Assembly: GCA_016719885.1 (NCBI GenBank)
Contig: JADJYF010000020.1
Span: 62,001 to 126,000 of the forward strand
Length of the DNA stretch: 64,000 nt
Source of the DNA: Pseudomonadota bacterium
Lineage (GTDB): Bacteria > Pseudomonadota > Gammaproteobacteria > Ga0077536
Direction: 5' to 3'
The translations under genes were made by a program, and so were the position numbers. Position 1 is the first letter of the stretch, and the number at the start of each line of letters is the position of its first letter. Positions 1 through 8,576 of this stretch are shown piece after piece. Below the pieces are notes generated by a model, which did no database searches, was not told the origin of the DNA, and was given only the letters and a program-made list of their open reading frames with translations.

Positions 1-1290
1 GATTTCGGCACGCAGATGCGCGTGTTCCGCGAGGTGACGGTGGCGCAATGCCTGCTCGATGACCCGCAGACCGCGCAGCGTGAAGTGCGACGCGTGCTGG
101 CGGCGGCGGCGCGCAACAAGCGGCCGGTATACATCGAGATCCCGCGCGACCGCGCCTTGGCGCCGATAGCCGACGAAGGACCGGAGTCCACCGCTCCCGC
201 GACGCCGACCTGTGACGCCGCCACGCTGGCCGAAGCCTTGCACGAAGCGGTCGACATGCTCAATCGCGCCACGGCGCCGATCATCCTGGCGGGCGTCGAG
301 CTGCATCGCTTCGGCCTGCAGGACAAGCTCATCCAGCTGGTCGGCAAATCCGGCATCCGCTTCGCCACCACCATCATGGGCAAGTCGGTGGTCAACGAAG
401 AACTGCCGGGCTTCGTCGGCGTGTATGCCGGCAGCCTGTCCAACGAGATGGCGCGTGCGGCGGTGGAGTCCAGCGACTGCGTGCTCAATCTCGGCGCGAT
501 GCTGACCGATCTCGACACCGGCATCTTCACCGCCAACCTCGACCCGGCGAAGCTGATCGCGGCCGGCGCCGAATCGCTGAGCATCCGTCGTCATCATTTC
601 CAGGGCATCGGCCTCGCGACCTTTCTCGACGGCCTGTGCCGCGCCAACCTGGTGGCGCGCGGCGCCCTGCCGCCAAGCTGTCATGCGCGCCTCGACAGCT
701 TCGAGCCGGTCGGCGATGGCGCGGTCTCGATCGCGCGCCTGTTCGAATGCCTGGACGCCGAGCTGTCGGAGAACATCGCGGTGATTGCCGACCCCGGCGA
801 TGCCCTGTTCGGCGCCATCGATCTGACCATCCATTCGCGCAGCGAATTCGTGGCCTGCGCCTACTACGCGTCGCTGGGCTTCGCGGTGCCCGCCGCCGTG
901 GCGCTGCAGCTCGCCGAGCCGCAATGGCGGCCGCTGGTGCTGGTCGGTGACGGCGCCTTCCAGATGACCGGCATGGAGTTGTCCACCGCCGCGCGTTACG
1001 GCCTGACGCCGATCGTGGTGGTGCTGGACAACAATGGCTACGGCACCGAGCGACCGATGCTGGATGGCTGCTTCAACGACGTGCAGCCGTGGGCGGTGAG
1101 CCGCATTCCGGACGTGATAGGCAGCGGCCGCGGCTACGAGGTCGACACCGAAGCGCAATTCGTGGCGGCCTTGAAGTCGGCCATCGCCGACACGCGCCAA
1201 CTCGCCGTCATCCATGTACACATCGCGCAAGGCGATGTGTCACCGGCGCTGGAGCGGCTGACGCGGGAGCTCGGCAGGCGGGTCTCCTGA
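1..1290 (+). CDS. Thiamine-diphosphate-dependent 2-keto acid decarboxylase-like enzyme (5' partial)
   Basis: The reading frame is open from base 1, so the N-terminus lies outside the window; about 430 residues remain. The C-terminal third has the ThDP-binding signature: GDGAF near residue 320, followed about 25 residues later by LDNNGYGTER, the usual GDG-x(about 24)-NN pattern. The central part (GVELHRFGLQDKLIQLVGKS) resembles the middle domain of pyruvate/indolepyruvate decarboxylases. This family decarboxylates 2-keto acids (pyruvate, phenylpyruvate, indolepyruvate) to aldehydes in the cytoplasm. Substrate cannot be settled because the N-terminal catalytic Glu and His region is missing. The gene ends 16 bases before a palindromic repeat and converges on the efflux operon. 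Confidence 0.8.
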   Translation, partial: DFGTQMRVFREVTVAQCLLDDPQTAQREVRRVLAAAARNKRPVYIEIPRDRALAPIADEGPESTAPATPTCDAATLAEALHEAVDMLNRATAPIILAGVELHRFGLQDKLIQLVGKSGIRFATTIMGKSVVNEELPGFVGVYAGSLSNEMARAAVESSDCVLNLGAMLTDLDTGIFTANLDPAKLIAAGAESLSIRRHHFQGIGLATFLDGLCRANLVARGALPPSCHARLDSFEPVGDGAVSIARLFECLDAELSENIAVIADPGDALFGAIDLTIHSRSEFVACAYYASLGFAVPAAVALQLAEPQWRPLVLVGDGAFQMTGMELSTAARYGLTPIVVVLDNNGYGTERPMLDGCFNDVQPWAVSRIPDVIGSGRGYEVDTEAQFVAALKSAIADTRQLAVIHVHIAQGDVSPALERLTRELGRRVS

Positions 1291-1305
1291 CCATTGAAAA
1301 TCCTG

Positions 1306-1373
1306 TGTGGGTCAGACTTCAGTCTGACACTCGATCTGCAATTCCGAAGTGTCAGACTGAAGTCTGACCCACA
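1306..1373. repeat. Family A palindromic repeat pair (REPIN-like)
   Basis: Two 24-nt units face each other: 1306-1329 (head TGTGG, arms GTCAGACT and AGTCTGAC around a TC loop) and 1350-1373, its inverted copy. The spacer is 20 nt, so the whole element can also fold into one long hairpin. It lies between convergent genes. The architecture (short head, small hairpin, inverted doublet) is that of REP/REPIN elements; no REP-associated tyrosine transposase gene is present in the window. Confidence 0.85.
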
Positions 1374-1406
1374 GTTCAAGAGAATGGCCGGCTGCAGCGC
1401 CGCCCC

Positions 1407-3005
1407 TCAATGCGCCCCGCCCGCATCCGCCGCGCCGGCGGCACTCGCCGCTTTCTGCGGGCGCGCATGCCACACCGTCAGCATCAAGCCCAGGAACAGC
1501 ACCGCGCTGATGCGGAAGATGTCGGCGGCGGCGAGCATGAAGGCCTGCTGGTCGACCGCGTGGTTGATGATGGCGAGCGCCTCGGCCGGCGGCGGCAGGC
1601 TGCGCGTGATGGTGCCGGCGCCGGTGGCGAAGGCCTGGCTGGTGACACTGACCTGTTCCGACAGGTAGGCGTGATGCATGGACGCGCGGTTGTCCCACAG
1701 CGTGGTCGCGACCGAGGCGCCGAACGCGCCGGCGGTGATGCGCAGGAAATTCAGCACGCCGGACGCCGAGGCGGTTCTCTCGATGGGGACACCGGACAGG
1801 GCGAGGTTGAACAGCGGAATGAAGAACAGTCCGATGGCCGCGCCCTGGATGAAGGTCGGGATGAGGATGGTGACGAAATCGGCCTGGGTGTTGAACAGCG
1901 TGCGCATCCACAGCACCACGGAGAACGTCGAGAAACCGATGGTCGCCAGCAGGCGCGGGTCGATGCGGTTGATGTTCTTGCCCACCCACGGCGTGACCAC
2001 GATCGCGAGCAGGCCGACCGGCGCCATGGCAAATCCGGCCAGCGTCGGCGTATAGCCCATGTGTTGCTGCAGCCACGCCGGCAGCAGCACCAGGTTGCCG
2101 AAGAACGCGCTGTAGCCGAGCGCCACGGTGATGGTCGCGACCGCGAAGTTGCGATTGGCGAACAGGCTCAAGTCCACCACCGGGTGCTCGTCGGTCAGCT
2201 CCCAGATCAGGAACGCGACGAAACCAACCGCCGCCACCATCGCCAGCGCGATGATCTGGCCGGACTCGAACCAGTCCAGTTCCTTGCCCTTGTCGAGCAT
2301 GATCTGGAACGCGCCTATCCAGATCACGAGCAAGGCCAGGCCGACGAAATCCACCGGCAGGCGCCGCGTCGGCGATTCGCGATCGCGGTACAGCCACCAC
2401 GCGATACCGGCGGCGGCCAGTCCCACCGGCACGTTGATGTAGAAAATCCACGCCCAGTGGAAATTGTCGGTGATGAGGCCGCCGAGCACCGGTCCTACCA
2501 CCGGCCCGACCAGCGAGGTGATGGTCCAGATGGCCAGCGCGGTGCCGGACTTCTCGCGCGGATAGCTGCTGAGCATGAGCGTCTGCGACATCGGGATCAT
2601 GGGCCCGGCCACCGCGCCCTGCAGCACGCGCATCAAGATGAGTTCGGTCATGTTGGTCGCCATGCCGCACATCCACGACGCGACGGTGAACAGCAGCACG
2701 CTGGCGGTGAACAGGCGCACCGCGCCGAAGCGCTGCGCGAGCCAGCCGGTCATGGGCAGGCCGATGCCGCTCGACACCGCGAACGAGGTGATGACCCAGG
2801 TGCCCTGGTTGGGCGCCACGCCCAGCGCGCCCGAGATCGCCGGAATCGAGACGTTGGCGATGGAGGTGTCGAGCACGTTCATGAAGGTCGCGGCGGACAG
2901 CGCGACACTGCCGAGCAGCAGCTTGACGCCGGTCAGCGGCGGCGGTGGCGCAGCGGGCGGCGGCGCGACGGGAGCCTCGGCGGTATCGCTGTCAGCCGTG
3001 CTCAT
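1407..3005 (-). CDS. emrB: EmrB/QacA-type MFS drug:proton antiporter (DHA2 family)
   Basis: Inner-membrane proton-driven multidrug exporter of 532 residues, the usual DHA2 size with 14 membrane segments. After a proline-rich cytoplasmic N-terminus the first helix carries NVLDTSIANVSIP, the DHA2 motif D1; QGTWVITSF and the motif C-like segment GPVVGPVLGGLITD follow. The ATG at 3005 was chosen because it lies 8 bases after the stop of the adaptor gene and begins directly before the conserved region; the frame is open further upstream only as antisense of that gene. It is the last gene of the marR-outer membrane factor-emrA-emrB operon, giving a complete tripartite pump. Substrates are not predictable. 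Confidence 0.93.
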   Translation of the reverse strand: MSTADSDTAEAPVAPPPAAPPPPLTGVKLLLGSVALSAATFMNVLDTSIANVSIPAISGALGVAPNQGTWVITSFAVSSGIGLPMTGWLAQRFGAVRLFTASVLLFTVASWMCGMATNMTELILMRVLQGAVAGPMIPMSQTLMLSSYPREKSGTALAIWTITSLVGPVVGPVLGGLITDNFHWAWIFYINVPVGLAAAGIAWWLYRDRESPTRRLPVDFVGLALLVIWIGAFQIMLDKGKELDWFESGQIIALAMVAAVGFVAFLIWELTDEHPVVDLSLFANRNFAVATITVALGYSAFFGNLVLLPAWLQQHMGYTPTLAGFAMAPVGLLAIVVTPWVGKNINRIDPRLLATIGFSTFSVVLWMRTLFNTQADFVTILIPTFIQGAAIGLFFIPLFNLALSGVPIERTASASGVLNFLRITAGAFGASVATTLWDNRASMHHAYLSEQVSVTSQAFATGAGTITRSLPPPAEALAIINHAVDQQAFMLAAADIFRISAVLFLGLMLTVWHARPQKAASAAGAADAGGAH

Positions 3006-3013
3006 GGCGACAT

Positions 3014-4246
3014 TCAGGGCCGCGCGGCCACGCCATCGCCACGCAGCTTGCCGCTGTTGCGCGCGATGATGTCGGCGATGCGCAGGTCGGCGGCCTTGGT
3101 CATGTCTTCGAAGATGTGTGTGCGACTGCGCTCGGCATCGGACGCCGCCACCTCGCGCAATCGCGGACCGCCGGTATCGCGCACTTCGACCTGCACCTGC
3201 ATCGACAGGCCGACGCGCAACGGATGCGCCTTGGTTTGCTCGCTGTCGAGTTCGATACGCACCGGCACACGCTGCACGATCTTGATCCAGTTGCCGGTGG
3301 CGTTCTGCGCCGGCAGCAAGGCGAACGCCGAACCGGTGCCGGCGCCGAAGCCGACCACCTGGCCGTGGTATTCGACCGTGTCGCCGTACATGTCGGCATG
3401 CATCGTCACCGGCTGACCGATGCGCATGTCGCCGAGCTGCACTTCCTTGAAATTGGCGTCGACCCACACGTGCTCGAGCGGCACCACCGACAAGAGGTTG
3501 CTGCCGGGCTGCACGCGCTGCCCGACCTGCACCGCGCGCTTGGCGATATCACCGTCGACCGGCGCCAGGATGCGCGTGCGCGCCCAGGCCAGGTAGGCTT
3601 CGCGCACGCGCGCCGCGGCGCGCTGCACCTCGGGATGTTCTTCCAGCGCCACGCCTTCGGTCATGGCCTGGTTGGCCGACAGCCGCTCTTCGGCCGCCGC
3701 GATCGCCGCCGAGGCGGCGTTGCGCACCGCTTCGGCGGTCGCCAGCGCGGCCTGCGCGTGCTTGAGTTCTTCCTTGCCCACCGCGCCGCTCTTGACCAGC
3801 GCCGCGCGGGTGTCCAGATCGCCCTGCGCCTTGTCGGCGTCGGTCAGGGCACGCTTCAATTCGGCGCGACGCACGGCGATGTCGGCCGCCAGCGTTTCGT
3901 TGGCGGCGTACACGGTGCGCACCTGGCGCAGGGTGCGCGCGAGTTCCGCCTCGGCCTGTTGCAGGGCAATCTCGGTATCGGCCGGGTCGAGTTCAACCAG
4001 CAGCTGGCCGGCCGTCACGCGATCGGTATCGCGCACCGTCACCGCCACCACCGTGCCCGTCACCTGCGGCGTGACTTCGACCACGTTGGCCGCCACGTAG
4101 GCGTCGTCGGTATGTTCGAAGAAGCGCGCCACCCACCAGTAGTACGCACCGCCGCCGGCGGCGGCGGCGAGGCACGACAACAGCAGCAACACCAGCAAGG
4201 GTTTGCGTTTGCCACGCGGAATGGGTGTGGAAGCAGGTGCGGCCAT
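3014..4246 (-). CDS. emrA: EmrA-type membrane fusion protein (HlyD family)
   Basis: Periplasmic adaptor of 410 residues linking the EmrB permease to the outer-membrane channel. A single membrane anchor (about residues 14-35) is followed by the HlyD signature HTDDAYVAANVVEVTPQVTG, a long coiled-coil hairpin (about 90-210) and the lipoyl/beta-barrel return with ILAPVDGDIAKRAVQVGQRV. The start at 4246 places the anchor near the N-terminus; a 22-residue longer start at 4312 would overlap the preceding gene. It starts 16 bases after the outer-membrane factor stop and ends 8 bases before emrB, so the genes are co-transcribed. Confidence 0.93.
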   Translation of the reverse strand: MAAPASTPIPRGKRKPLLVLLLLSCLAAAAGGGAYYWWVARFFEHTDDAYVAANVVEVTPQVTGTVVAVTVRDTDRVTAGQLLVELDPADTEIALQQAEAELARTLRQVRTVYAANETLAADIAVRRAELKRALTDADKAQGDLDTRAALVKSGAVGKEELKHAQAALATAEAVRNAASAAIAAAEERLSANQAMTEGVALEEHPEVQRAAARVREAYLAWARTRILAPVDGDIAKRAVQVGQRVQPGSNLLSVVPLEHVWVDANFKEVQLGDMRIGQPVTMHADMYGDTVEYHGQVVGFGAGTGSAFALLPAQNATGNWIKIVQRVPVRIELDSEQTKAHPLRVGLSMQVQVEVRDTGGPRLREVAASDAERSRTHIFEDMTKAADLRIADIIARNSGKLRGDGVAARP

Positions 4247-4262
4247 GGTTCGGGTTTCCGGA

Positions 4263-5702
4263 TTAATTGCTGGCGGTGACCGTGGCGGCATCGAAGCCGC
4301 CGCCGAGGGCACGATTGAGCGCGACGTTGAGATCGAGCGCGCGGGCCTTGAGTTCGGTGGCGGCGCGACGCTGGCTCAAGACCTCGGTCTCGGTGGCAAG
4401 CACGGTGAGATAGCCGGTCAGGCCGGCCTTGTAGCGTTGCAGGGCGAGATCGTAGGCGCTCTCGGCCGACGCCTGCGCCGCGCGCTGCGCGGCCTGGCGA
4501 TGTTCGAGCGCGCGCAAGGACGTGACCGCATGCACGACATCGCGCAGGGCATCGAGCAGGGTGCCGTTGTATTCGGCGATGGCGCGATCGACCTCCGCAT
4601 CGGCGAACTTCAGCTTGGAGCGCAGCCTGTCGCCATCGAAGATCGGCAGGGACAGCGTCGGGTTCACGCCCAGCGTGCCGGAACCCGCTTCGAACAGCGA
4701 CGACAGGCCCAGCGAGGCGATGCCGGCGAAAGCGGTCAGGTTGACGCTCGGGTAGAACTCGGCCTTCACCATCTCGGTGCCGCGCAGCGTGGCTTCGATT
4801 TCCCAACGCGCGGCGGTGATGTCGGCGCGGCGCGCCAGCAGGTCGGACGGGATCGACGCCGGCAAGGTCGGCGCCGCGACATCCTTCAGCGCCGGCGCGA
4901 GCCGCGCGGTCTTTTCGAGCGGCACCACCGCGAGTTCCGCCAGCCGGCTGCGCATCAATTCAATGTTCTCGTCGAGCAGCGCGAGCTGACCGTCGATGTC
5001 GGGCAAGGCGCCCTCGGCCTGACGCAGTTCGACGTTCGAATCGATGCCTTCTGCGACACGCGCCTGCACCAGCGTCAGGATCTTCTCGCGCTGACGCCGC
5101 GTGTCCGCCACCACCTGGCGCTCGGCCAGCTGGCGCGCCAGCACGAAATAGGCTTGCGCCACCGTGCTCGCCACCGACAGCCGCACCGCCTGTTGCGCGG
5201 CCGCGCTGGCCCGCGCGTTGGACGTCGCGGCGGCCAGCGCCGCCTGGTTGCGCCCGAAGAAATCGAGTTCGTAGGTGCCGTGGAATTCGATGGCATTGTC
5301 GGAACCGCCCTCGCCACCGAGGTTGCGATTCTGGCCGTGCTCCGGGTAACGCTGGTAGGTGCTGTCGACCGCGAACGTGACCTCGGGCAGCAGGCGGCCG
5401 TGGGTGAAGCCGATGGCCGCTTCCGCCATGGCGATGCGCGCGCGCGCCTTTTCCAGCGACGGGCTGGCGGCCAGCGCGTGCTCGATGAGCTCGTTCAGGG
5501 ACGCATCGCGGTACACCGTCCACCAGTGTTCGTCGGGCCACGCGTGGAACGCGGTGTCGGTGGCGGCGGCGGACACGTCGAGCGGCTGGGCGCTGGGCGC
5601 GAGGCCCTTGGAGCTCACGCAGCCCGCGAGGCCCAGGCCCGCGAGCGCCAGCGCCAGCGCGATGCGAGCCAAGCGCGCGACCTTGCCGGGCGGCACGATC
5701 AC
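4263..5702 (-). CDS. NodT/OprM-type outer-membrane efflux lipoprotein
   Basis: TolC-superfamily outer-membrane factor of 479 residues. The N-terminus has a signal peptide ending in the lipobox LAGC, then the conserved segment WWTVYRDASLNELIEHALAA and two repeats of the efflux-protein helical pattern, including LARRADITAARWEIEA and LPIFDGDRLRSKLKFADAEV. The frame has no ATG near the signal peptide. The GTG at 5702 overlaps the marR stop by four bases (GTGA), which supports translational coupling and decides the start; a second GTG at 5696 is possible. It provides the outer-membrane exit for EmrAB. Confidence 0.9.
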   Translation of the reverse strand: MIVPPGKVARLARIALALALAGLGLAGCVSSKGLAPSAQPLDVSAAATDTAFHAWPDEHWWTVYRDASLNELIEHALAASPSLEKARARIAMAEAAIGFTHGRLLPEVTFAVDSTYQRYPEHGQNRNLGGEGGSDNAIEFHGTYELDFFGRNQAALAAATSNARASAAAQQAVRLSVASTVAQAYFVLARQLAERQVVADTRRQREKILTLVQARVAEGIDSNVELRQAEGALPDIDGQLALLDENIELMRSRLAELAVVPLEKTARLAPALKDVAAPTLPASIPSDLLARRADITAARWEIEATLRGTEMVKAEFYPSVNLTAFAGIASLGLSSLFEAGSGTLGVNPTLSLPIFDGDRLRSKLKFADAEVDRAIAEYNGTLLDALRDVVHAVTSLRALEHRQAAQRAAQASAESAYDLALQRYKAGLTGYLTVLATETEVLSQRRAATELKARALDLNVALNRALGGGFDAATVTASN

Positions 5703-6238
5703 GGCCGGTCCCCGCGCGTGCCGGCGCCGCTCGCGCCGTTGGCGATCATGCGTTGCAGAAAGCCCATCAGCATGGTGAGTTCGTCCGTCTTGAAATCCTT
5801 GAGATGGAGGTTGAGCACTTCGGCCAGTTGCTGCGGGATCTGGCTCGCGACCTTGAGGCCCTCGGCGGTCAGTTCCAGGCGCACCACGCGCCGGTCGCTG
5901 GCGCTGCGCGCGCGCGCCACCAGGCCCTTGGCCTCCAGGCGATCGAGCATGCGTGTCATGGCGCCGGTGTCGATGTCCATGCCGCGCGCCAACTCGGCGG
6001 CGGTATTGCCGCGCCCCTCGGCCATCAACAACAGCGGGCCCCACTGGCCGGCGGTGAGATCGAGCGGCTGCATGCGCTTTTCGAAATGGCGCTGCATGGA
6101 CGCATACAGGCGGCGCAGCAGGTAGCCGTAGGAGTTGTCGGTGGCGTAGGTGCGCCCGTCGTAGAAAGTCGATGCGCTGTTCCTGCGCGACGCGCCGGCG
6201 GCGCGTGGGCGGACGGTACTCGGCGGGCGACTGCTCAT
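5699..6238 (-). CDS. MarR-family transcriptional regulator of the efflux operon
   Basis: Winged-helix regulator of 179 residues. The helix-turn-helix and wing are visible as AELARGMDIDTGAMTRMLDRLEAKGLVARARSASDRR, typical of MarR, with DRRVVRLELTAEG in the wing. A longer than usual polar N-terminal extension (about 25 residues) precedes the dimerization helix. It is the first gene of the operon and overlaps the outer-membrane factor gene by four bases. By family precedent it represses its own operon and is released by phenolic or hydrophobic drugs; autoregulation here is inferred from position. Confidence 0.92.
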   Translation of the reverse strand: MSSRPPSTVRPRAAGASRRNSASTFYDGRTYATDNSYGYLLRRLYASMQRHFEKRMQPLDLTAGQWGPLLLMAEGRGNTAAELARGMDIDTGAMTRMLDRLEAKGLVARARSASDRRVVRLELTAEGLKVASQIPQQLAEVLNLHLKDFKTDELTMLMGFLQRMIANGASGAGTRGDRP

Positions 6239-6244
6239 GCCCGC

Positions 6245-6273
6245 ATATTATTGCCTATGCAGTTATTGTCCAA
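6245..6273 (-). promoter_or_regulatory. Sigma-70 type promoter of the marR-efflux operon
   Basis: On the minus strand TTGGAC (6268-6273) and TAATAT (6245-6250) are separated by exactly 17 bases, a near-consensus housekeeping promoter. The -10 box ends only six bases before the marR ATG at 6238, so the predicted transcript would begin at or next to the start codon. The motif TTATTG occurs twice with 15-base spacing (6248-6253 and 6263-6268) across the spacer, a plausible MarR-binding region; that part is inference. Confidence 0.65.
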
Positions 6274-6348
6274 GCATTGATTGCCGCGGCCGTGGTCGGC
6301 CGCGGACCGCGCCTCGCGATGGTGCGGGCCCTGGCGCGCAATCCCGGT

Positions 6349-6714
6349 TAGAATCGCAACGGGGTGGCCGTGGACATCGGCCTCTCCCACGCGTGCGCCA
6401 CGAGTCGGTGACGCGGGTCCCACCATGAGGACAGCTGTCCAAAAGCACGAACACCGATGCATGTGTCGTAGAGAAGCGCTTCCAGCCGAAGGCCATGCGC
6501 GCGAACCGCGCGCCTTCCCGTTACTGCCTGAAGAAACCTCGGCAGCGAGTGGCTGCCAGCGCATCCCGACACCCGCCGATCGCGTCGAGCCGCGGCTCCG
6601 ATCGCTACGCGTAGCCCGCGATTGGCATGCCGGTCGTTCGTAACCCCAACGGGCCTGGCGGCCCGATACCGGCGCGGCGAGTCGCCGCCCATGCCCCTCG
6701 GGAATGGAGTACTA
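6349..6714 (+). other. Long hairpin-rich leader upstream of the DEAD-box helicase gene
   Basis: The 476-base gap between marR and rhlB has no convincing coding frame. A weak -10-like TAGAAT lies at 6349-6354 without a good -35. Downstream are perfect dyads: 6497-6513 (7-bp stem, AAC loop), 6541-6557 (GGCAGC/GCTGCC), 6587-6598, 6604-6615, 6650-6665 (CGGGCC/GGCCCG) and 6674-6688. The last ends about 17 bases before the ribosome-binding site GGAG. None is followed by a T run. A structured 5' untranslated region controlling the helicase is inferred. Confidence 0.4.
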
Positions 6715-8373
6715 GTGACTGATAAAACCCTGACTGACATCTGTTTCGACAGCTTCGAACTGCACCCCAACCTGCTCAAAGGTCTGGAAAGCGCGGGCTT
6801 CGTGCGCTGCACACCCATCCAAGCCATGAGCCTGCCGCTGACGCTGGCCGGCAAGGACGTCGCCGGCCAGGCGCAGACCGGCACCGGCAAGACCGCCGCC
6901 TTCCTGGTGGCGATGTACAACCGCCTGTTGATGAACCCCGGCAGCGCCGAGCGGCGCGCGCAGGACACGCGCGCCGTGATCATCGCCCCGACCCGCGAAC
7001 TCGCCATCCAGATCGACAAGGACGCGCGCCAGATCGGCGCCCACACCGGTCTGCGCACCGCCCTCATCTACGGCGGCGTCGATTACGACAAGCAGCGCAA
7101 GGTGCTGGAGGACGGCGTCGATGTGATCATCGCCACGCCCGGCCGCCTCATCGACTTCGTCAAGCAGCGCGCCATCGAGCTCGGCTCGGTGGAAGTGATG
7201 ATCATGGACGAGGCCGATCGCATGTTCGATCTCGGCTTCATCAAGGACATCCGCTTCCTGCTGCGCAAGATGCCGGGGCCGAGCGAGCGCCAGAACCTGT
7301 TGTTCTCGGCGACGCTCAGCCACCGCGTGCTGGAACTCGCCTACGAGCACATGAACGATCCCGAGAAGCTCGTGATCGAATCGGAATTCATCACCGCCGC
7401 GAGCGTGCGCCAGAAGGTCTACTTCCCGGCCACCGAGGAGAAGATGCCGCTGCTGCTCGGCCTGCTGGCGCAGATGGACGCCAACCGCACCATGGTGTTC
7501 GTCAACACCAAGTACGGCTGCGAGCGCGTGGCCCTGATGCTGGAACGGGCCGGCTACAAGGTCGGCGTGCTGTCGGGCGACGTGCCGCAGAAGAAGCGCG
7601 AGACCCTGCTCGCGCGTTTCGTGAAGGGCGAGCTGTCGCTGCTGGTGGCGACCGACGTCGCCGCGCGCGGCCTGCACATCCCGGGTGTCAGCCACGTCTT
7701 CAATTTCGACCTGCCGTTCGACGCCGAGGACTACGTGCACCGTATCGGGCGCACCGCGCGCCTCGGCGCCGAGGGCGACGCCATCAGCTTCGCCTGCGAC
7801 GAGTACGCCATGGGCCTGCCGGACATCGAGGCCTACATCGAGCAGAAGATCCCGGTGGCGCAGGTCGACCCGGCGCTGCTGCTGCCCCTGCCGCCGCGTC
7901 GCGCGCCGCGCGCCGAAGGCGAGCCGGGCGAAGAGTCGGTGATCGAGGACGCGCTGGCCGCCGCCACCGCCGAACGCAAGCGTCGCCGCGAACGCGACGG
8001 TGGCGGGCGCGGCCGTGATGGTGGTGGCCGCAGCGGCGGTGGCGGTCGCGGTCGCAGCGGCTCGTCACGCGACGGTGGACCGCGCCGTGAAGGCGGGCCG
8101 CGTCGCGAGGAGCCGCGCGCCGCGGCACCGGCGCCGGCCGAGGCATTGGTCGCGGAAGCCGCGGCGGCGATCGGCGACGAGGGCGCGCAACGCAAGCGTC
8201 GTCGACGCCCGCGCAAGCCGCGCGCCGAGGGCGTGCCGACCACGGTCGAGGTCAGCGTCGCCACGCCGGCGAGCGCCGAGCCCAAGAGCAGTGGCGACAC
8301 CCCCAAGCTGCGCACCCGCCTCAAGCAGAAAGTGAAGTCCTTCCTCGCCGTGTTCCGCGGCGGTCGCCACTAG
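6715..8373 (+). CDS. rhlB: DEAD-box ATP-dependent RNA helicase, RhlB type
   Basis: RNA helicase of 552 residues; RhlB unwinds RNA as part of the RNase E degradosome. The N-terminus (FDSFELHPNLLKGLESAGF, CTPIQAMSLPLTLAGKDVAGQAQTGTGKT) matches RhlB closely. All motifs are present: AQTGTGKT, PTRELA, TPGR, DEAD, SAT, and HRIGRTAR. After about residue 400 the protein carries an Arg/Gly-rich low-complexity tail and a basic C-terminus (KRRRRPRKPR), likely RNA-binding and longer than in the E. coli protein. GTG 6715 is preferred because GGAG lies five bases upstream; an in-frame ATG at 6691 is less well placed. Confidence 0.93.
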   Translation: MTDKTLTDICFDSFELHPNLLKGLESAGFVRCTPIQAMSLPLTLAGKDVAGQAQTGTGKTAAFLVAMYNRLLMNPGSAERRAQDTRAVIIAPTRELAIQIDKDARQIGAHTGLRTALIYGGVDYDKQRKVLEDGVDVIIATPGRLIDFVKQRAIELGSVEVMIMDEADRMFDLGFIKDIRFLLRKMPGPSERQNLLFSATLSHRVLELAYEHMNDPEKLVIESEFITAASVRQKVYFPATEEKMPLLLGLLAQMDANRTMVFVNTKYGCERVALMLERAGYKVGVLSGDVPQKKRETLLARFVKGELSLLVATDVAARGLHIPGVSHVFNFDLPFDAEDYVHRIGRTARLGAEGDAISFACDEYAMGLPDIEAYIEQKIPVAQVDPALLLPLPPRRAPRAEGEPGEESVIEDALAAATAERKRRRERDGGGRGRDGGGRSGGGGRGRSGSSRDGGPRREGGPRREEPRAAAPAPAEALVAEAAAAIGDEGAQRKRRRRPRKPRAEGVPTTVEVSVATPASAEPKSSGDTPKLRTRLKQKVKSFLAVFRGGRH

Positions 8374-8381
8374 GCGTGCCC

Positions 8382-8409
8382 GGGCGGCGGGCATCGCGCC
8401 CCGCCGCCC
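8382..8409 (+). terminator. Strong GC hairpin just after rhlB
   Basis: A perfect 10-bp stem (GGGCGGCGGG with CCCGCCGCCC) and 8-base loop begins 8 bases after the rhlB stop. There is no following T tract, so it may stabilise the mRNA 3' end or act with Rho rather than as an intrinsic terminator. Confidence 0.45.
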
Positions 8410-8429
8410 ACCCCGATCCGAGGTTCGTG

Positions 8430-8511
8430 TTTCACCTTAAGTTTGGTGAAAAATGTCCGCCAAATCATTGACGTCGACGCACTTGCTCACCAGTATTAGT
8501 ACTTGAGCAAG
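8430..8511. promoter_or_regulatory. Two dyad-symmetric elements upstream of the RTX gene
   Basis: TTTCACC (8430-8436) pairs with GGTGAAA (8445-8451) across 8 bases, and CTTGCTCA (8482-8489) pairs with TGAGCAAG (8504-8511) across 14 bases. Their centres are 56 bases apart. A TTGACG box lies between them at 8468-8473 and TATTAG at 8494-8499, but the 20-base spacing is poor for sigma-70. The gap is only about 200 bases, so these are the best candidates for operators of the RTX gene. Confidence 0.4.
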
Positions 8512-8576
8512 GCGCCCAGGCGGCGTCATCGAACAGCGACGCACGCAGACCTTTTCAAGCACATCACGAGCACCCT

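Noticed and set aside
1306..1373. Insertion sequence ends or a miniature inverted-repeat element from an IS
   Set aside because: No transposase and no target-site duplication seen; the unit size, head and paired layout recur at other loci as REP-type elements.
1410..3416. A 668-codon plus-strand frame over the emrB gene
   Set aside because: Arg/His/Gln-rich composition typical of antisense frames in GC-rich genes; emrB on the other strand is certain.
4203..6125. A 640-codon plus-strand frame over the outer-membrane factor and marR
   Set aside because: Composition is that of a shadow frame; two well-identified genes cover it on the minus strand.
8382..8409. Classical intrinsic terminator after rhlB
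   Set aside because: The stem is strong but no T tract follows, so it was listed only as a likely 3' hairpin.
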